From contig CM073321.1 in assembly GCA_037043015.1 (NCBI GenBank), positions 19,217,001 through 19,281,000 of the forward strand: a stretch of DNA of 64,000 nt, in the 5' to 3' direction. Source of the DNA: Bryum argenteum. Lineage: Eukaryota > Streptophyta > Bryopsida > Bryales > Bryaceae. The translations under genes were made by a program, and so were the position numbers. The notes under the pieces are model-generated. The model was not told the origin of the DNA. It did not search any database and worked only from the letters and a program-made list of their open reading frames with translations. Shown piece after piece: positions 32,701 through 45,066 of this stretch; positions within the stretch are counted from its first letter, which is position 1, and the number at the start of each line of letters is the position of its first letter.

Positions 32701-33236
32701 TGACAGATTGTTCGGACGAAGAGCACTTTACTCTCCAAGTCAAATTCCATGGTCCACCGTCCACGTAGTACAGCTATTATTAACTAGAATCCCGGAGACC
32801 ATGTGGCTCAAAAATGTTTGATTCGCAATAATGCTTTTCTTTGAAAAGAAAAAAAAATAATAATAATAAAGGGAACATGCGAAGGCAAGAGAGAGAACAA
32901 TAAGGACTCATATTAGAAACTAGAGTTTTAACTTCTCTTCCTCCAAATCCAAAAAATAAAGTGATGAATATTGCTCAATCCACGTTTCCTAAATAATTAA
33001 GAATGATAAAAATTGCCATGTATCAATGATGGTACCTCGGACATTGAAGGTTTTTCCTTTATGCTTATACCACATGCAATAGTGAGATTTCATTCACCAA
33101 GAATATTTAAATTGAAGAAAATCAAAAACTTCATATTCACATTCAACGTTTTTGCATACAAAATGGCAATTGCACTTAGTGTTTGGTATTGAGTACACTA
33201 CTTTTCTACAATTGCTAAAAAAACGTGATTAACTAA
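32701..33236. other. AT-rich spacer
   Basis: No gene seen. It separates the hAT promoter from the 3' end of the next minus-strand gene. Confidence 0.5.
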
Positions 33237-33949
33237 CTACCACCATTCTTCGCTTGGGCCCCCTTCATTGTAAAGTTGGCTTGGCCCCCCTTCTGTACAA
33301 ACTTGGCTTGGCCCCCTTTCATCAAAATGTGCATGACCTTCCTCCATCGTTTGGTTCGGCTCCCCTTCATCCACTTCTCGCCTTTCGGTCCCTTCTTCTT
33401 CCGAATCTGACCAAACTATGTCCTCATCAGGGATTCCTCCTTTGTAACCCCTAGGTGTTGTAAGCCCTTCTCGTGGGTTGGCCGCTGGATAAGGAGCTCG
33501 CGGAATATGGGGTTCTGTTGGCCTAATTGTTTGAGGGGATTTTTTAAACGTCCTCCAATCCACGTCCCTCTGCAAAATTACCTCCGCGTACACCATTTGT
33601 GCTATGCTGCACGAAACCTCGTTGCTCACCACATGCACACCGGCGTAGAGGAACTTCCACACTTCAATGCATCGTTGCACAAATTCATCGTGATGGCAAT
33701 AGTGCAAATTTGCGCAATTCAAAGTAAGCGATGAAACTCGTGACGATAGTGTGGAAACAAATGGCCGATGTGGCACCAAGCAATGTACCACTTGCAAGTC
33801 TTAAGGGTCCACGGTTCCTCTACTTGCACCAACCCCGGAAAAGCCTGTAGCGTGGGATCTATGGGAATCTTGTGAAATCTCCTTTGCATCTTTCCTTTTC
33901 TCTTGCGGTCCTTGTCTCTCGCTATCTTCCGCTCCTGGCTAGGCGTCAT
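33237..33949 (-). pseudogene. 'WCHI' family gene, short copy with one frameshift
   Basis: From ATG 33949: MTPSQERKIARDKDRKRKGK, then FPGLVQVEEPW, YIAWCHIGHLFPHYRHEF. One indel near 33725 moves the frame to LNCANLHYCHHDEF, QRCIEVWKFLYAG, VYAEVILQRDVDW, then an acidic tail ending in three GGPSQ-type repeats. It is very similar to the copy at 36875-38424. There is no coiled coil and no RING, so it is a truncated or different family form. Function unknown; the basic start suggests nuclear or nucleic-acid binding (inference). Confidence 0.6.
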
Positions 33950-34224
33950 GGTCACCGAAATGCTAACGAAGGAAGAAAGTTTTTAAACTAACTCAAAAAA
34001 AAGTTATATCTATTCCGTGGACTAACACAGAATTTAGAAAACTCGAAAATCGGGCAGCATGTATGTGTGAAATGCACACGTGAGGCACATGTGTGCCAAT
34101 CACCGCACGCTCTAGCGCTCGAACAAGCAGGCGGCAACCAGAGGTCGACACCAGACAATGCGCAAGGCCCGACACGTGGAGGTGAGAAATGGCGACTGGC
34201 GGTGTCCGCGCGCGTATATGTAAC

Positions 34225-34440
34225 CCTGGTTCTAGGGCGACCGCCGATCCAGCTGAAAGGCGAGCGTCGGTCGCCAGGGCGACCGCCGGTCCACCTAGTC
34301 TGCGACCAATGGTCAGAGGGCGCGACCACCAAGTGGGAGGGCGCGACGTATGCGTGGGGGCGCGACCTCTGGATCGCGCGATCGCCGATCCAGCTGATGG
34401 GCGACCGGAGGTCACTGGGCGACCGCCGGTCCACCTCGTG
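34225..34440. repeat. GCGACCG palindromic array 4
   Basis: About eight units (GCGACCGCCGATCCAGCTG, GCGACCGCCGGTCCACCT) 280-490 bp upstream of the minus-strand start at 33949. A weak TATA-like ACATATACG on minus (about 34210) lies between array and gene. Confidence 0.85.
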
Positions 34441-35882
34441 AGCAAGTACTAACCTTCCTCCCAGCGTGTGTGTCAAAATTTTCAAAGTAGTAACGAATGT
34501 ATATAATGACTTTTGGTGGCAAGTATTTGGAACCATCAAAACTAAAAACAAAAAAAAATTTAAAAAAAACATATATATATATATATATGTGGGGCAATAA
34601 TGTGATTTTAATACTTGGACTTCCTAATAATGACCCTATGAAAATGATATATAAGTAAAAAGGGAGTAGAAGGGGTGTTGATAACTTTCCTAGGTGATTC
34701 ATATGGTGTAAAAAATATAATATAAATCTTAGGGGCACAGCAGGAATGAAAGTATTTTTCCCGAATTTCCAAAAATTAAATAGTCATGTGAAAGTAGGCG
34801 TTGTGCGCACATGCATACGAAAACAAAGTGGGGAATGTAATTTGAACATTTGGACTACACTAAATAAGTACATTAGTGTTAGATTTTTATAAGATTTGAA
34901 AATGCTACAAGTTTTTACTTTTGGGATAAAAATTTTACCAAGAGTATCGATTCCAATACTATGTAAGGATCCCCATCTTCACCTTTGTAGAGGGTACAAA
35001 TATTGACTAATAGTAAAAACTTATAGCCTATTTATGTATATTAGTGTATCTAACACTAATCTACCTATTTAGTGTAGGTAATATGGATCATATAAAAATG
35101 ATGGAACCATCAAAAATATTATAGGACAACCTGTACTATTTTTCCCAAATTAATATAGAATTTTCGAAGTAAGTAGAGCTTTAAGTAATAGATAAAAAAT
35201 AGTTAAATGGAGAGAAAAAATATTTTAAAAAGAATTGGACTATGTAATAACTACCTTATGAACATGATGGAGCTATAAAAAAAAATCGTTGGAGTAAAGG
35301 ATCTATAGGGTGGATTTAGATTGCAAGCACTTAGAAACACCAAAACTTCAAAACATAAGAAAAAATAGATAAAGGGGGTAAGAGGATAATTTAAACCCTT
35401 AGACTACCTAATGATGACCCTATGGAAATGATGGTGTTATTTAGAAAATCGTGGGGATATCTCATCTATAGGTCATCATTTACTTGTAAGTCATTTGAAT
35501 GAGTAGAATATTGAATGATATACGGAAAATAGATTTGTGGAAAGAGATAACGATTTTAAAACTTGTGTTGACTAAAAAAGACCTTATAAAAATTATGGAA
35601 GAACAAAATTTCCCGTAAAAGAAACGTATCTACATGTTATGATTTACTTTGACTTTGTAGGATGCTAAGTAATAGAGGAAGTTATACTAAAGGGGGGAGG
35701 AGGTGGTTTTATTATTTTCTCTAACCGTATTAAATATATTAAATCATGAAAGAAGCCACATGGAACTTCGATTTACATGGAAGGAAATACTTGGTGTTAA
35801 TTTGATTCAACCTTGGCTAGTGTAGGTCTATAGGATACTTGGTGTTAACTTCATTCAAAACCTCCAAATCCCGCGCCCGCCA
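34441..35882. other. AT-rich non-coding DNA
   Basis: Several weakly similar blocks with CCTATGAAAATGAT and GGACT-CCTAATGATGACC (34610, 35270, 35400) suggest an old degenerated repeat. No supported gene. Confidence 0.5.
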
Positions 35883-36142
35883 ATACAGCGGATGGACGAA
35901 CGTCGGTCGCTAGGGCGACCGCCGATCCAGCTGATGGGCGATCGTCGGTCGCTAGGGCGACCGCCGATCTAGCGAACGACTGTGACAGGGCGACCGGCGG
36001 TCTACGTGATGGGTGCACCAAGGAGAATAGTGTCCGCGAGCCTCCGCCACCCTCCTGCTGGGGCGACCGCCGGTCCAGGCGATGGGCAACCGCCGATCCA
36101 GCGAACGACGATGACAGGGCGACCGGCGGTCTACGTGATGGG
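35883..36142. repeat. GCGACCG palindromic array 5
   Basis: Around ten units including a duplicated 50-bp block with GACAGGGCGACCGGCGGTCT and ACGTGATGGG (35985-36012 and 36112-36142). No adjacent gene start; orphan array. Confidence 0.85.
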
Positions 36143-36874
36143 CGCGAATATCTGCTTCCCCCCCATTTGCTACAAATCTTTTTCTGCATATTTGAAATCA
36201 TGTACGAATCATTGCCTTTCGAGGTTTTGGGGGGTTTGTAAATATATTCATTGACTCTAAATACTTGCAACTAAATCCCACCATATATTTATACGTAACT
36301 TTTACAACTTAGTTACGATTCCAAATTTTTACAAATTATTTATCATTACTTCATCGTGGATTAATACTAATCAAAGCTTTCAAAAATTCAATATCATTAT
36401 ATATACATATGGAATGGTATACACGACATAATTTTCTAAAAGACCATTGTCCAAAGTATCCACCAACGTACCAACATACAAACCTACCAACTTAAATAAT
36501 TACGAACCTACATACCATTCTAAGAACCTTATTTTAGATATTTCCAAATCATGCATTTCAAATAAAAAATAAACAAATAAAAAGAATAAACAAGATGATT
36601 AAAATAACACCGTGCGCATATATACAAATAATAAACATAACATCGTTCAACGGGTATCTTACTCGTAAAAACATATCATATAATCAAAAAGATACATTGT
36701 ATAACATCCAAATTTAGCACTTATCTCCCAACTTTCATTTCAAAATAAAATAAAGTAAATGGATATAACCAACACACCAACGTCTTTCTAAAACTTGATT
36801 CCGCTTACTCTAATCTTCTTCCATTGTACTTTAGATTTTTTTAGATGGTACCAGCTCGACATTTCTCCTTTGTC
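36143..36874. other. AT-rich spacer
   Basis: No gene seen; includes short poly-A/T tracts. Ends at the 3' end of the coiled-coil gene. Confidence 0.5.
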
Positions 36875-38424
36875 TTATTTGCAATACATAGATCTTCGAT
36901 CCTTGCATTTAAGAACCTCTCCTCTTCTCATGAGCACAAGTAGCTTTTTGACCAACTCCTCAGTTGTTTCATTGCGCTGTGAACTTTGACCCTCTTCTGC
37001 AATATCCACGGTTCCATCTATTCCATTGAGGACTAACTTTTCCTTGTTCCCCTTCAATCTTATTGATGCTAGGTTCACCCTTTCGATCTCAGCTCTCAAG
37101 GCATCGCATGCCGAAATGAGTTCCTTTAGCTCCTTCTCAAAATGACCTTGGTCCTTGGCTCCTTCAACCATAAAATCCTTCTCGCGACCCCAATCATTGA
37201 CCACAAACCATTCGTCGACGCGCTTGTATCTCCTATGCACATCCTCGAAATGTTTCGTCTTCTTTATGAGCTCTTCCTCATAATCGACCTGATCCGATGC
37301 AACCAGAGCTGGGAGAACATTCGTCGCCTCCTCTTGGATCTTCTTTTTTCCATCCTTGATTACCTCTATGTCATGTTGGAGTTCAACACACTTTGCCCGT
37401 TCGTATGACAAAGCATGAAACACATATATTCATAATCCTCATAAGCCTTGTTTAACAACTTCATCTACGAATCATCGTTTTCATTCGGGCGTTTCGCTTT
37501 GAAGACTACTTGAACTTCCTTCTCCAGCTCTACTTCTTCATTTCCTTCTCTTTCTCGCTGTTCAATCGTTTCCATTGGATATTCTAGAGTCCCATCCTCT
37601 ACGCTAACATTTGTTTGAGGAGAGGCGCTCATAGCGGGCCGAACTATAACTTCAAGTGTTCCCAAAGTACAAGCACCAAACATTGCTTCAACCTCCATGT
37701 ATTCAATGACATCCGCTTCTCCTTCTGTTCGTAGGTCCTCGATGTGCTTCACAGGTGCATCAATCACATCCAAATCTTGCACGCTTGTTTCACCCACATG
37801 AAAGTGTTCGACGCCACCAATAGAACCTTCTACAAGAGGAGTATGATGCTCCCTCTCCTTAACCTCTTCTTCATCAGAATTAGGATTTACCCAAACATAC
37901 ACATCATCAGCATCCCCATCTTTCCGATGCCTTGCTGCCGTAAGTCCTTCTCGTGGGTTTTCTGTCAATGGGGCTCTTGGAATATCTTGCTTGGTTGGAA
38001 GGAAGAATTGAGGCGATTTTTTCATTGAGCTCCAATCCACCACTTTCTCCAATATTACCTCTGCATACACCATTTGAGCATTATGATACGAAACCTCGTT
38101 CTTGGTGACATTCTTGCCTTTATAAAGGAACCTCCACACTTCAATATATCGTTGCACGAATTCGTCATGCTTACAATAGTGCAGATTTGCAGCATTTAAT
38201 TTCAAGTGCGTCTCATGTCGAAAGTGTGGAAACAACTTGCTGATGTGGCACCAGGCGATGTAATTCTTCACTGTTGTCTGACTCCACACACCCTCTTCGG
38301 TCTCCCACCCCGGAAAAGCGCGTTGAGTGGCATCTTGGAGAATACGGTGATTCCTCTTCTGTGTTTTTCCTCTCTTCTTGCGTCGCTCCCCAAGTACTAT
38401 TTTACGTTCCGCAATTGTAGTCAT
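36875..38424 (-). pseudogene. 'WCHI' family gene with coiled-coil C-terminus, one stop and one frameshift
   Basis: From ATG 38424: MTTIAERKIVLGERRKKRGK, FPGWETEEGVW, YIAWCHISKLFPHFRHET, AANLHYCKHDEF, VYAEVILEKVVDW, then an acidic linker to RPNENDDS and a TAG at 37465. The same frame goes on (MKLLNKAYEDYEY) and after an indel near 37415 continues as SYERAKCVELQHDIEVIKDG, a long coiled coil to 36875. The same join (LSKA... then heptads) exists in the copy at 40458-41712, so the two ORFs were one protein of about 500 aa. The stop could derive from CAG by one transition. No RING downstream. Confidence 0.65.
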
Positions 38425-38622
38425 TGTTACCTCCGATCACGGATATGCCGCTATGATGTGAAGTTAGATACAAAACACCAAACATGGTGCAATCCACGTT
38501 GGCCTCCAATCGAGCAAGCAAGTGGCAACTTTGAGTCGACACCAGACAATGCGCAATTCCACGGCACGTGGACTGAAAAGTGACGACTACGGCCTATTAC
38601 GATTGTATTTAACCTCCTGTGG

Positions 38623-38800
38623 CAGGGCGACCGGCGGTGTCCCGGCGACATCGTTAGGGCGACCGCCGGTCCAGTGTTTCTTGCAAGACTCGCTCCAGGG
38701 CAACCGCCGGTCCAACTGCAGGGCGACTGCCGGTGCAGCTTCAAAAGAGTTTCGATACAGCCAGAGCGGAGCGCTTCGGGGCGACCGGCACTCTGCAGGG
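38623..38800. repeat. GCGACCG palindromic array 6
   Basis: Six to seven units (GCGACCGGCGGTGTC, GCGACCGCCGGTCCAG) starting about 200 bp upstream of ATG 38424. A TATA-like GGTTAAATACAA lies on minus between them (about 38615). Confidence 0.85.
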
Positions 38801-40107
38801 GCGACTTCGCGAGAGCTCCCGCTCTTTTTCTTGGATCCTCTTTATGCAATATTCAAATTTTGAATTAACCGATTCAAGCATCTCCCCCATTCCCCCCTTC
38901 AATCCCCCTCATCCCCCCTCATTCCCTCTCATTCCCACTCACTTCTTCCTATATCTCATTCACAATTGAAAATGATTCTCATGGTCATGGGCATTTTGCC
39001 AAGAGCGGTGACCATGATACATGAAAAATGATTTTATTCTCATTGGATACTCTTGTGGTGTAATATGGATTTAGATCGATACAAGTTTAATCACAATTTA
39101 CAAAATTATAATTTTCAACATTCTCAAAATTCTTAACATAAAATACTCATCAAATATTGGTTCCAAAAGTAAGCTCAGTAATGGGTTGATAAGAATGTCC
39201 GCAAATCATTAGTCTTCTTCACTTCAAATATTTACCTTTATATATTGGTCACTCATTTTTTCTCCAAACATATAATATGTCATGATATATCACCTTTTAA
39301 TTTGGTAAGCAACTATTTCTCTTAGTGCTTTCTAGGGTATATGCACTAATTCCATTCACTTAATTGTATTTCAAAACCTTATTTTTGACTTGCCAAAATT
39401 TTCAAATTCCTCCCCCCACTCAATTTAACCAATTTCATAATGTTATGAGCCCATAAACTCATTGCAAGGATAATCTATCAGTCGGATATTATATACGGAG
39501 ATCTTATAATATATTAAAGGCTCCACTGATATAAAAAGAAACTAGAAATTGTTCTTGAATGTGATGTTAAAATATGAGGTGCAGTTTTGGTACAGAAATG
39601 GTATCTTATTTAGATGCTAGGAATTGACTACCTTGGATTACATGCTTAGATTGTAGGTATTGAATCGTTAGATTCATTAAAGTGTTTTCATGCATTGAAG
39701 AGGCTGATGCTCTATAAATGATTTCACATTTTATCAATTATTATAACTGATTAGGCACGATATGACTTCTTAAAATATACACCATACAAAATAATATATA
39801 CCATTCATGCCTACAAAGAGGACGAAAAACTCTCACCCCATCCTTCCTCCCATTCATTATTATCCATTTACACATCTCTTGTCCATTTCTTAGGAATTGA
39901 ATGATCATAAAATGGGAATTATGGGACCCACGATCCGAAATTCCTACCCTATGCATACATTCCTAATTTTTAAAATTAATACATTATAAACTAAAGGGCT
40001 CTTTTATTCCTCCCCCATCCAATATTCATCCTCATCTCATGATTCTCATCCTCGTAGGAGCTGCTATGAAACCTGATGCCCTCGCATTCAACACAAATAG
40101 GTGAAAT
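38801..40107. other. AT-rich spacer with a C-rich tract
   Basis: 38880-38945 has a CCCCC/TTCA-rich microsatellite (CCCCTCATTCC units). The rest is AT-rich without supported genes. Confidence 0.5.
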
Positions 40108-40335
40108 AGGGCGACCGCCGATTCAGCTCGTGGGCGAACGTCGGTCGCTAGGGCGACCGCCGGTCCAGCTTTGGGCGAACGTCGGTCGCTAGGGCGACCG
40201 CCGGTCCAGTTCATGGGCGAACGTCGGTCGCTGGGGCGATCGGCGGTCCAGATAGGGCGATAGCTGGACCAGCGGGCGACCGGCGGTGCACATTTTGTAG
40301 ACCGCCGGTCGCCTTATCACTGTGCTTAAGAACGC
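40108..40335. repeat. GCGACCG palindromic array 7
   Basis: Nine units; the long form alternates GGGCGACCGCCGGTCCAGC with TGGGCGAACGTCGGTCGCTA, so the real period is about 44 bp made of two inverted half-units. It lies 120-350 bp upstream of the plus-strand start at 40458. Confidence 0.85.
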
Positions 40336-40457
40336 GACGGGCAGTCCATTTTCACACTTTGCAAGTTCCTCCTTTTCGCGCATTGACTAGTATCGACTTC
40401 AGAGTTGCTGCTTGCTTGCTCGTAGAGGGACTTTGCGTTTTTCTACGAATTTTTCTT

Positions 40458-41712
40458 ATGGAGGCACTACCCGTTGTAGCGGGCACATCCATGGTGCGCC
40501 ATGAGCGAGGTCGGATTGCGAAGAAGCGCAGAGCTATCTTGAAGAATCCAAAGTTAGTAGCGTTTAGAGGATGGGAGGAAGAGACGGGGCCGTGGTCTTT
40601 TGCCATATGTGAGAAATATGTGGAGTGGTGCCACATCAACAAGCTCTTTCCTCTACATGGGCACAATATTCATCGGCACAAGAATGAAGCTAACCTCCGA
40701 GAGTGCCATCATTACGATTTCAAAGCGATATGCATCTATGCTTGGCATATGATATACGGTAACAACCATATTTTTAAATATGAGGTTCCCTACTTTTTGG
40801 CACAAATGGCATATGCGGAAATGATTCTCGGGAAGGAGGTGCATTGGTGGACGCATCCACGTTTGCCTATACAAGAGAAGACCGAACCAATAGAGGTTGG
40901 AGAGACATCAAAGACTATTGAAGGAGATGGAATTGGAACGGTACCTATGAGTCCTAAGGCCGACGCGGAATTTTACACAGCAGGGTCTTCTTCTGAATCC
41001 TCGGAGGATGAACACATACACGAATACGAGCTCGATGAACCAACTAGTCCTCCACTGCATTGGATTGAAGCAATATCCTTTGAGGTAAATCCATTCCGAA
41101 AAGTGGGTGGAAGATTATCCAAAGCCATGGATACTTTGATCCTTTTGCACAATTTAGGTAGAGTCACATGCATCGAATTGGATTTAGTACTGCAGAATAG
41201 AAAGGAATTGGAAGCCCTCAAAGAAAGAGCCCTTTCTACACCATACGATGTACAAGAAGAATGTCGGGAGGTTTTCGAAAAAGCTCTAGACCACATAGCT
41301 GACATGGAGACCATGCTTGTGCTACGAAAAGAGGCTAAGGAGAAGTTTTTTGAGAAGAAAAATTCAAACAACCTTTTCCGTAGAAGACTATGTAGAGTTA
41401 AGACTGACTAAACATAATTACCTGGAAGGGGTCCTAGCTGAGAGGAGGGATAAGTTGACGGATATTGAAGAATCTATTGCTCTAGAGGTAGATAAAGAGA
41501 TGCTACGCATTCGTGATTTGGCATTTGCGGGTAAGTATGGCAAGACTCCAGAGGAAGTTGACAAATTAAAGAGGCTGGTGAAATGGAGTGAAGACCAGAA
41601 TGTAAAACTCGCAAAGCAACTACGTGTAGGCGAGGAGAATGCTCGATTTGAGGACGCATGGGCGAGTGGGCTCATCGTAAAAAAAGTAACGCAAAAGATG
41701 ACATCAACATAA
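40458..41712 (+). pseudogene. 'WCHI' family gene with coiled-coil C-terminus, one frameshift
   Basis: From ATG 40458 (MEALPVVAGTSMVRHERGR; a second ATG at 40491 matches the start of other copies better). Domain order: FRGWEEETGPW, YVEWCHINKLFPLHGHNIH, EANLRECHHYDF, AQMAYAEMILGKEVHWW, an acidic linker (SSSESSEDEHIHEYELDE), then coiled coil. Near 41350, beside T and A runs, the frame moves by one base and continues as TTFSVEDYVELRLTKHNY to 41712. A homopolymer length error or a real indel would both explain this. No RING. Confidence 0.65.
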
Positions 41713-42426
41713 ACGCAATCGACGTTGATTTGGAACCGCAACGATCACTTTTTTCAAAGGGCAAGGAAAAAGTTGAAGATTCTTAACGTAGAGGCGATGG
41801 ACTTACAACCCCAACATTCACCAAACGATATTTGATTTACGTTATTTAGGTGTAGGGAAAGTGTACGTAATTTCTTCTATGTACTTTTTCGCATACACTT
41901 TATATATGGAAGTTTGTTTTTAGCTTTCATCATGCGTAAGTACGTGTTTGTGCATTGGTACAAGGGGTTGGGCGGGTTATATGGACTATGAAGATGTAAG
42001 ATACAATAAAAGCTGACAAAGTACAATCGATAGACCACAAGCAAAGGAGCGAACCAAATACATACCATTGATTTAATCGATGCAAAAAGTAGTACAATAG
42101 GAAATGAGATACATTGTTGCGCAAAAAGCTACCACTCGATAATACTATAATGGAATATAGTCCTATATAGCTAAAACCATACGCTATGCTCGAGTGTATG
42201 GATTCACAATATCGTAATTATCATTCACTAGGCTGAGGGTTGGAGCATTCTCCAACAAGAAGTTTGCGCTTTGCACGAGTTCGATTGAATGGACCATCCG
42301 CATTTAAGATCGGATCTAAAACTCTAGAGTCTTTCAAGTCCCGCAAAGTCCTTTTTGTGAGGGGACTATGTACATCCAAGAAATAGTCTAGAGCTTGAGA
42401 CTCGGTATCGTGGCCCCCAAGTAGAC
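41713..42426. other. Spacer between convergent family genes
   Basis: No supported gene. A short plus-strand open stretch (42436-42645) lies inside the next gene's antisense and is ignored. Confidence 0.45.
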
Positions 42427-44556
42427 TCAAAGATATTGACACTCTTCCAAATCTTTCATGGAGGCACGACCTTCACCGTCGGTTACTCTCTTCCAATATT
42501 GATTCCATCGATGTCCCATTGGATGGGGCCCCCACTTGAATGTATTAGAGCTCACATCAAAATAGCCTCCAAGGCATTGGAAGAAGAACATCCGATTACC
42601 CTCATGTTGTGGACCGTGTCCGGCAAGTATTGGAGCAACTCTTAGAATCTCGTTTGGGTCAGTCTCCCAATTCAATTGGGAGCTAGGAGTACTCTTCTCG
42701 AGATCATGTTCACCTCTACGCCAACTCCAAATAAGGTCTTTACCCCACAATCGAACCTCGTCAGTAGTCTCAGCATTGTGTTCCCAAGAAGGCGGCATAT
42801 AAGTTCTTAGATTGAACATCTCGTAGAACCGCTCGTGAAAAGGCGCTTTGCATATAGCACAACGACTTTGAGTCAAACAATGAACTAAAAGACACTGCGG
42901 ATGATACATATGGACACAAGAGCCTAAAGCCCATCCACCCTCAGGTCCAAATGGATTTAGGCATATGGGACACGTAGAGTGATCCAATACAAACTGCGGA
43001 GGGTTGGGCCACAATAATGTCTTGGATTCTACATTAACATGTGCCGACATGTGGTGTTTGAAATTCCACCCGGCCTTGCTCCAATCTACAACCTCTGTAG
43101 AAGTGTCATCTTGCATCTTGATGTCCATCATAGGAAGATTATCAAACAATGTATCCACACTCGGCCACGAGGTCATACCAAACGTTCGCCGACCAGCTCC
43201 ACTAGTAAAATTCTTATCGATCTTCTCCAGCTCCGCTGCAACTTGTCTCCCTCTATCCACCGAAAGTATACATGCCACCTTCCAATGGTAGTAAGTGGCT
43301 GACAACTGCTCCAAACGGGCTTGCAGTTGTTGCTTTTCCTTTAATAAGGAGTTGTATCCATCAGACGACATGAAAGGGGGATTACGAATAGGGGGGATCA
43401 GCGGTAAAGATAAAGAATCTTGAGAATCGCATCGTACATCTTCTTCTCGTTCGAGGCCCGACATATTAACAACACATGGCTGAGCTTTCACAGGACTGCG
43501 CAATATAGGGCGTTGCGGTGACATTTCTCCAAATGCCAAGTCCTCTCTAAGGTTCAAGACTACTCTATCAACATCCGCCATGTCAGATTTCTCTACATCT
43601 CCACGAATGTTACGTGCGTGAGATAGTTCTTGCATCTTCTCGCGCATGCGTGCATATTCCACGGAAAGCAGCTCCCCTTCTTTCACCTTCTCTTTATACA
43701 TTGCTCGTGTTTTTTCGAGATCCGCTTCCAATCTTGCTATGACGTCGTCTTTACTCTTCAGAAGAGCTTTGAGATCAGAAGATGAGTCAAGTTCTTCCAA
43801 TGGTAAGATGCAAGTACCATGGGGCTCTACTACGGGTGGATGATTACTTGCTATTGGAGGGCGAGAGCCACCTATTTCAGGAACGCGGCCAGGTAAATTA
43901 CGACGATGATCCGCATCAATCACAACGCTGGCGGGAGGAAGAGGTTGTCGAACTTGACGCACCGCCTTACGAGGCCGCGAACCATCCGAGTCATCGTCCT
44001 CTTCCGATGTAGCACTATGATGGGCAGCCTCTTCCATAGCCTTGGTAATAGACCTCATCACCGCCATGCCACCATTAGGAGCGTCAGGGAATCTTAGAAT
44101 GCCTGTCGGAATGTCACTCGTTGAAGGTCGTGTTACATGCTTCCCCTCTTTGATAGTTGTCCAATCCACTCGTTTACCAAGAGCAACCTCGGCGTATACT
44201 CCACGAGCAAGAAACAATGGAACCTCGTTGCGCTCCACACATGGCATGCCATACAGGACTTGGTAAACCTCAATGCATCGTTGCTTGAAGTTTGGGCATT
44301 CGCAAAACTTAAGATTTGCCTTGTTGGTGCGCCGGTGAAAATAGTGACGAGAGAGAGGGAATTTCTTGTCAATGTGACACCATTCAATGAACGATTCGCA
44401 AGTGGCCATCGTCCACATATCTGGTTCATCTTCCCAACCTCTGAAGGCAAGCGTATTTGGATTTAGAAGCACGTATAATCTTTTCCGTTGTGGAGCGCCC
44501 TTCCTCTTCCTCTTCTTGTCGTTCTCTTCCTTCCGAAGTTGGCCGAGAGTAGCCAT
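42427..44556 (-). CDS. Intact RING-H2 / coiled-coil protein of the 'WCHI' family
   Basis: ATG 44556 gives about 709 aa and matches the starts of the other copies (MATLGQLRKEENDKKRKRKG). Residues 57-130: family domain with FIEWCHIDKKFPLSRHYFH, KANLKFCECPNF, QRCIEVYQVLYG, RGVYAEVALGKRVDW. About 259-310 and 402-447: coiled coils. About 529-568: RING-H2 with CPIC, GSCVHMYHPQC, CAIC in C3H2C3 order, followed by KAPFHERFYEMF and a conserved tail (WGKDLIWSW). A RING-H2 normally acts as an E3 ubiquitin ligase; the N-terminal domain would be the targeting or assembly part (inference). It is the only intact member here. It is divergent from the kinase-like gene at 45247, with a shared GCGACCG array and a minus TATA (GCGTATATATTCC near 44690) between. 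Confidence 0.75.
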   Translation of the reverse strand: MATLGQLRKEENDKKRKRKGAPQRKRLYVLLNPNTLAFRGWEDEPDMWTMATCESFIEWCHIDKKFPLSRHYFHRRTNKANLKFCECPNFKQRCIEVYQVLYGMPCVERNEVPLFLARGVYAEVALGKRVDWTTIKEGKHVTRPSTSDIPTGILRFPDAPNGGMAVMRSITKAMEEAAHHSATSEEDDDSDGSRPRKAVRQVRQPLPPASVVIDADHRRNLPGRVPEIGGSRPPIASNHPPVVEPHGTCILPLEELDSSSDLKALLKSKDDVIARLEADLEKTRAMYKEKVKEGELLSVEYARMREKMQELSHARNIRGDVEKSDMADVDRVVLNLREDLAFGEMSPQRPILRSPVKAQPCVVNMSGLEREEDVRCDSQDSLSLPLIPPIRNPPFMSSDGYNSLLKEKQQLQARLEQLSATYYHWKVACILSVDRGRQVAAELEKIDKNFTSGAGRRTFGMTSWPSVDTLFDNLPMMDIKMQDDTSTEVVDWSKAGWNFKHHMSAHVNVESKTLLWPNPPQFVLDHSTCPICLNPFGPEGGWALGSCVHMYHPQCLLVHCLTQSRCAICKAPFHERFYEMFNLRTYMPPSWEHNAETTDEVRLWGKDLIWSWRRGEHDLEKSTPSSQLNWETDPNEILRVAPILAGHGPQHEGNRMFFFQCLGGYFDVSSNTFKWGPHPMGHRWNQYWKRVTDGEGRASMKDLEECQYL

Positions 44557-44684
44557 GGATGAAATAGCCAAAAATGGCAAATAGTTATTACCTACCCCGC
44601 ACGAGCATGCAGCCAATTCAATGGATGTAAGACAACGCGCTAGGCCAGTAAACCCAAATAACAAGTTTAGGTACTATGGGGGAA

Positions 44685-44697
44685 TATATACGCGGGC
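44685..44697 (-). promoter_or_regulatory. TATA box of the RING gene
   Basis: Minus GCGTATATATTCCCCC about 130 bp upstream of ATG 44556, at the edge of the GCGACCG array. Confidence 0.5.
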
Positions 44698-45058
44698 GGG
44701 CGACCAGAAATCCAAGGCGACCGGCGGTCCAGATAGAGGTATCGCGTTGCGTGGCGACCGCCGCGGTCCAGGTGAGAGCGACCACGGTGCAGCTAATCGC
44801 GACAATGGGAGGCGCGGCGACGCCCGATCACGGTATTCGCGACAATGGACGTAGGCGACCGCCCGGTCAAATTGCTCGCGACAATGAGACATAGGGCGAC
44901 CGCCGGTGGAGCTGTTCGCGACAGCGGGACGCAGGGCGACCGCCGGTCCAGCTGTCGCGACTGCGGGACGTAGGGCGACCGCCGGTGCAGCTGTCGCGAC
45001 AGCGGGACCTGGGGCGACCGCCGGTGGGCGACTGTAGGGCGACCGCCGGTCTCCAAGG
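44696..45058. repeat. GCGACCG palindromic array 8 in a divergent promoter
   Basis: About ten units of roughly 35-45 bp: GGCGACCGCCGGTCCAGCTG followed by TCGCGACAGCGGGAC. It fills the space between two facing TATA boxes (44690 minus, 45057 plus). Confidence 0.9.
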
Positions 45059-45066
45059 ATATATAA
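45056..45066 (+). promoter_or_regulatory. TATA box of the kinase-like gene
   Basis: AGGATATATAAACCCC at the right edge of the array, about 190 bp before ATG 45247. Confidence 0.55.

Noticed and set aside
34067-34452. ORFs over GCGACCG arrays
   Set aside because: Arg/Pro-rich readings follow the repeat in every array; they do not resemble one another beyond the repeat.
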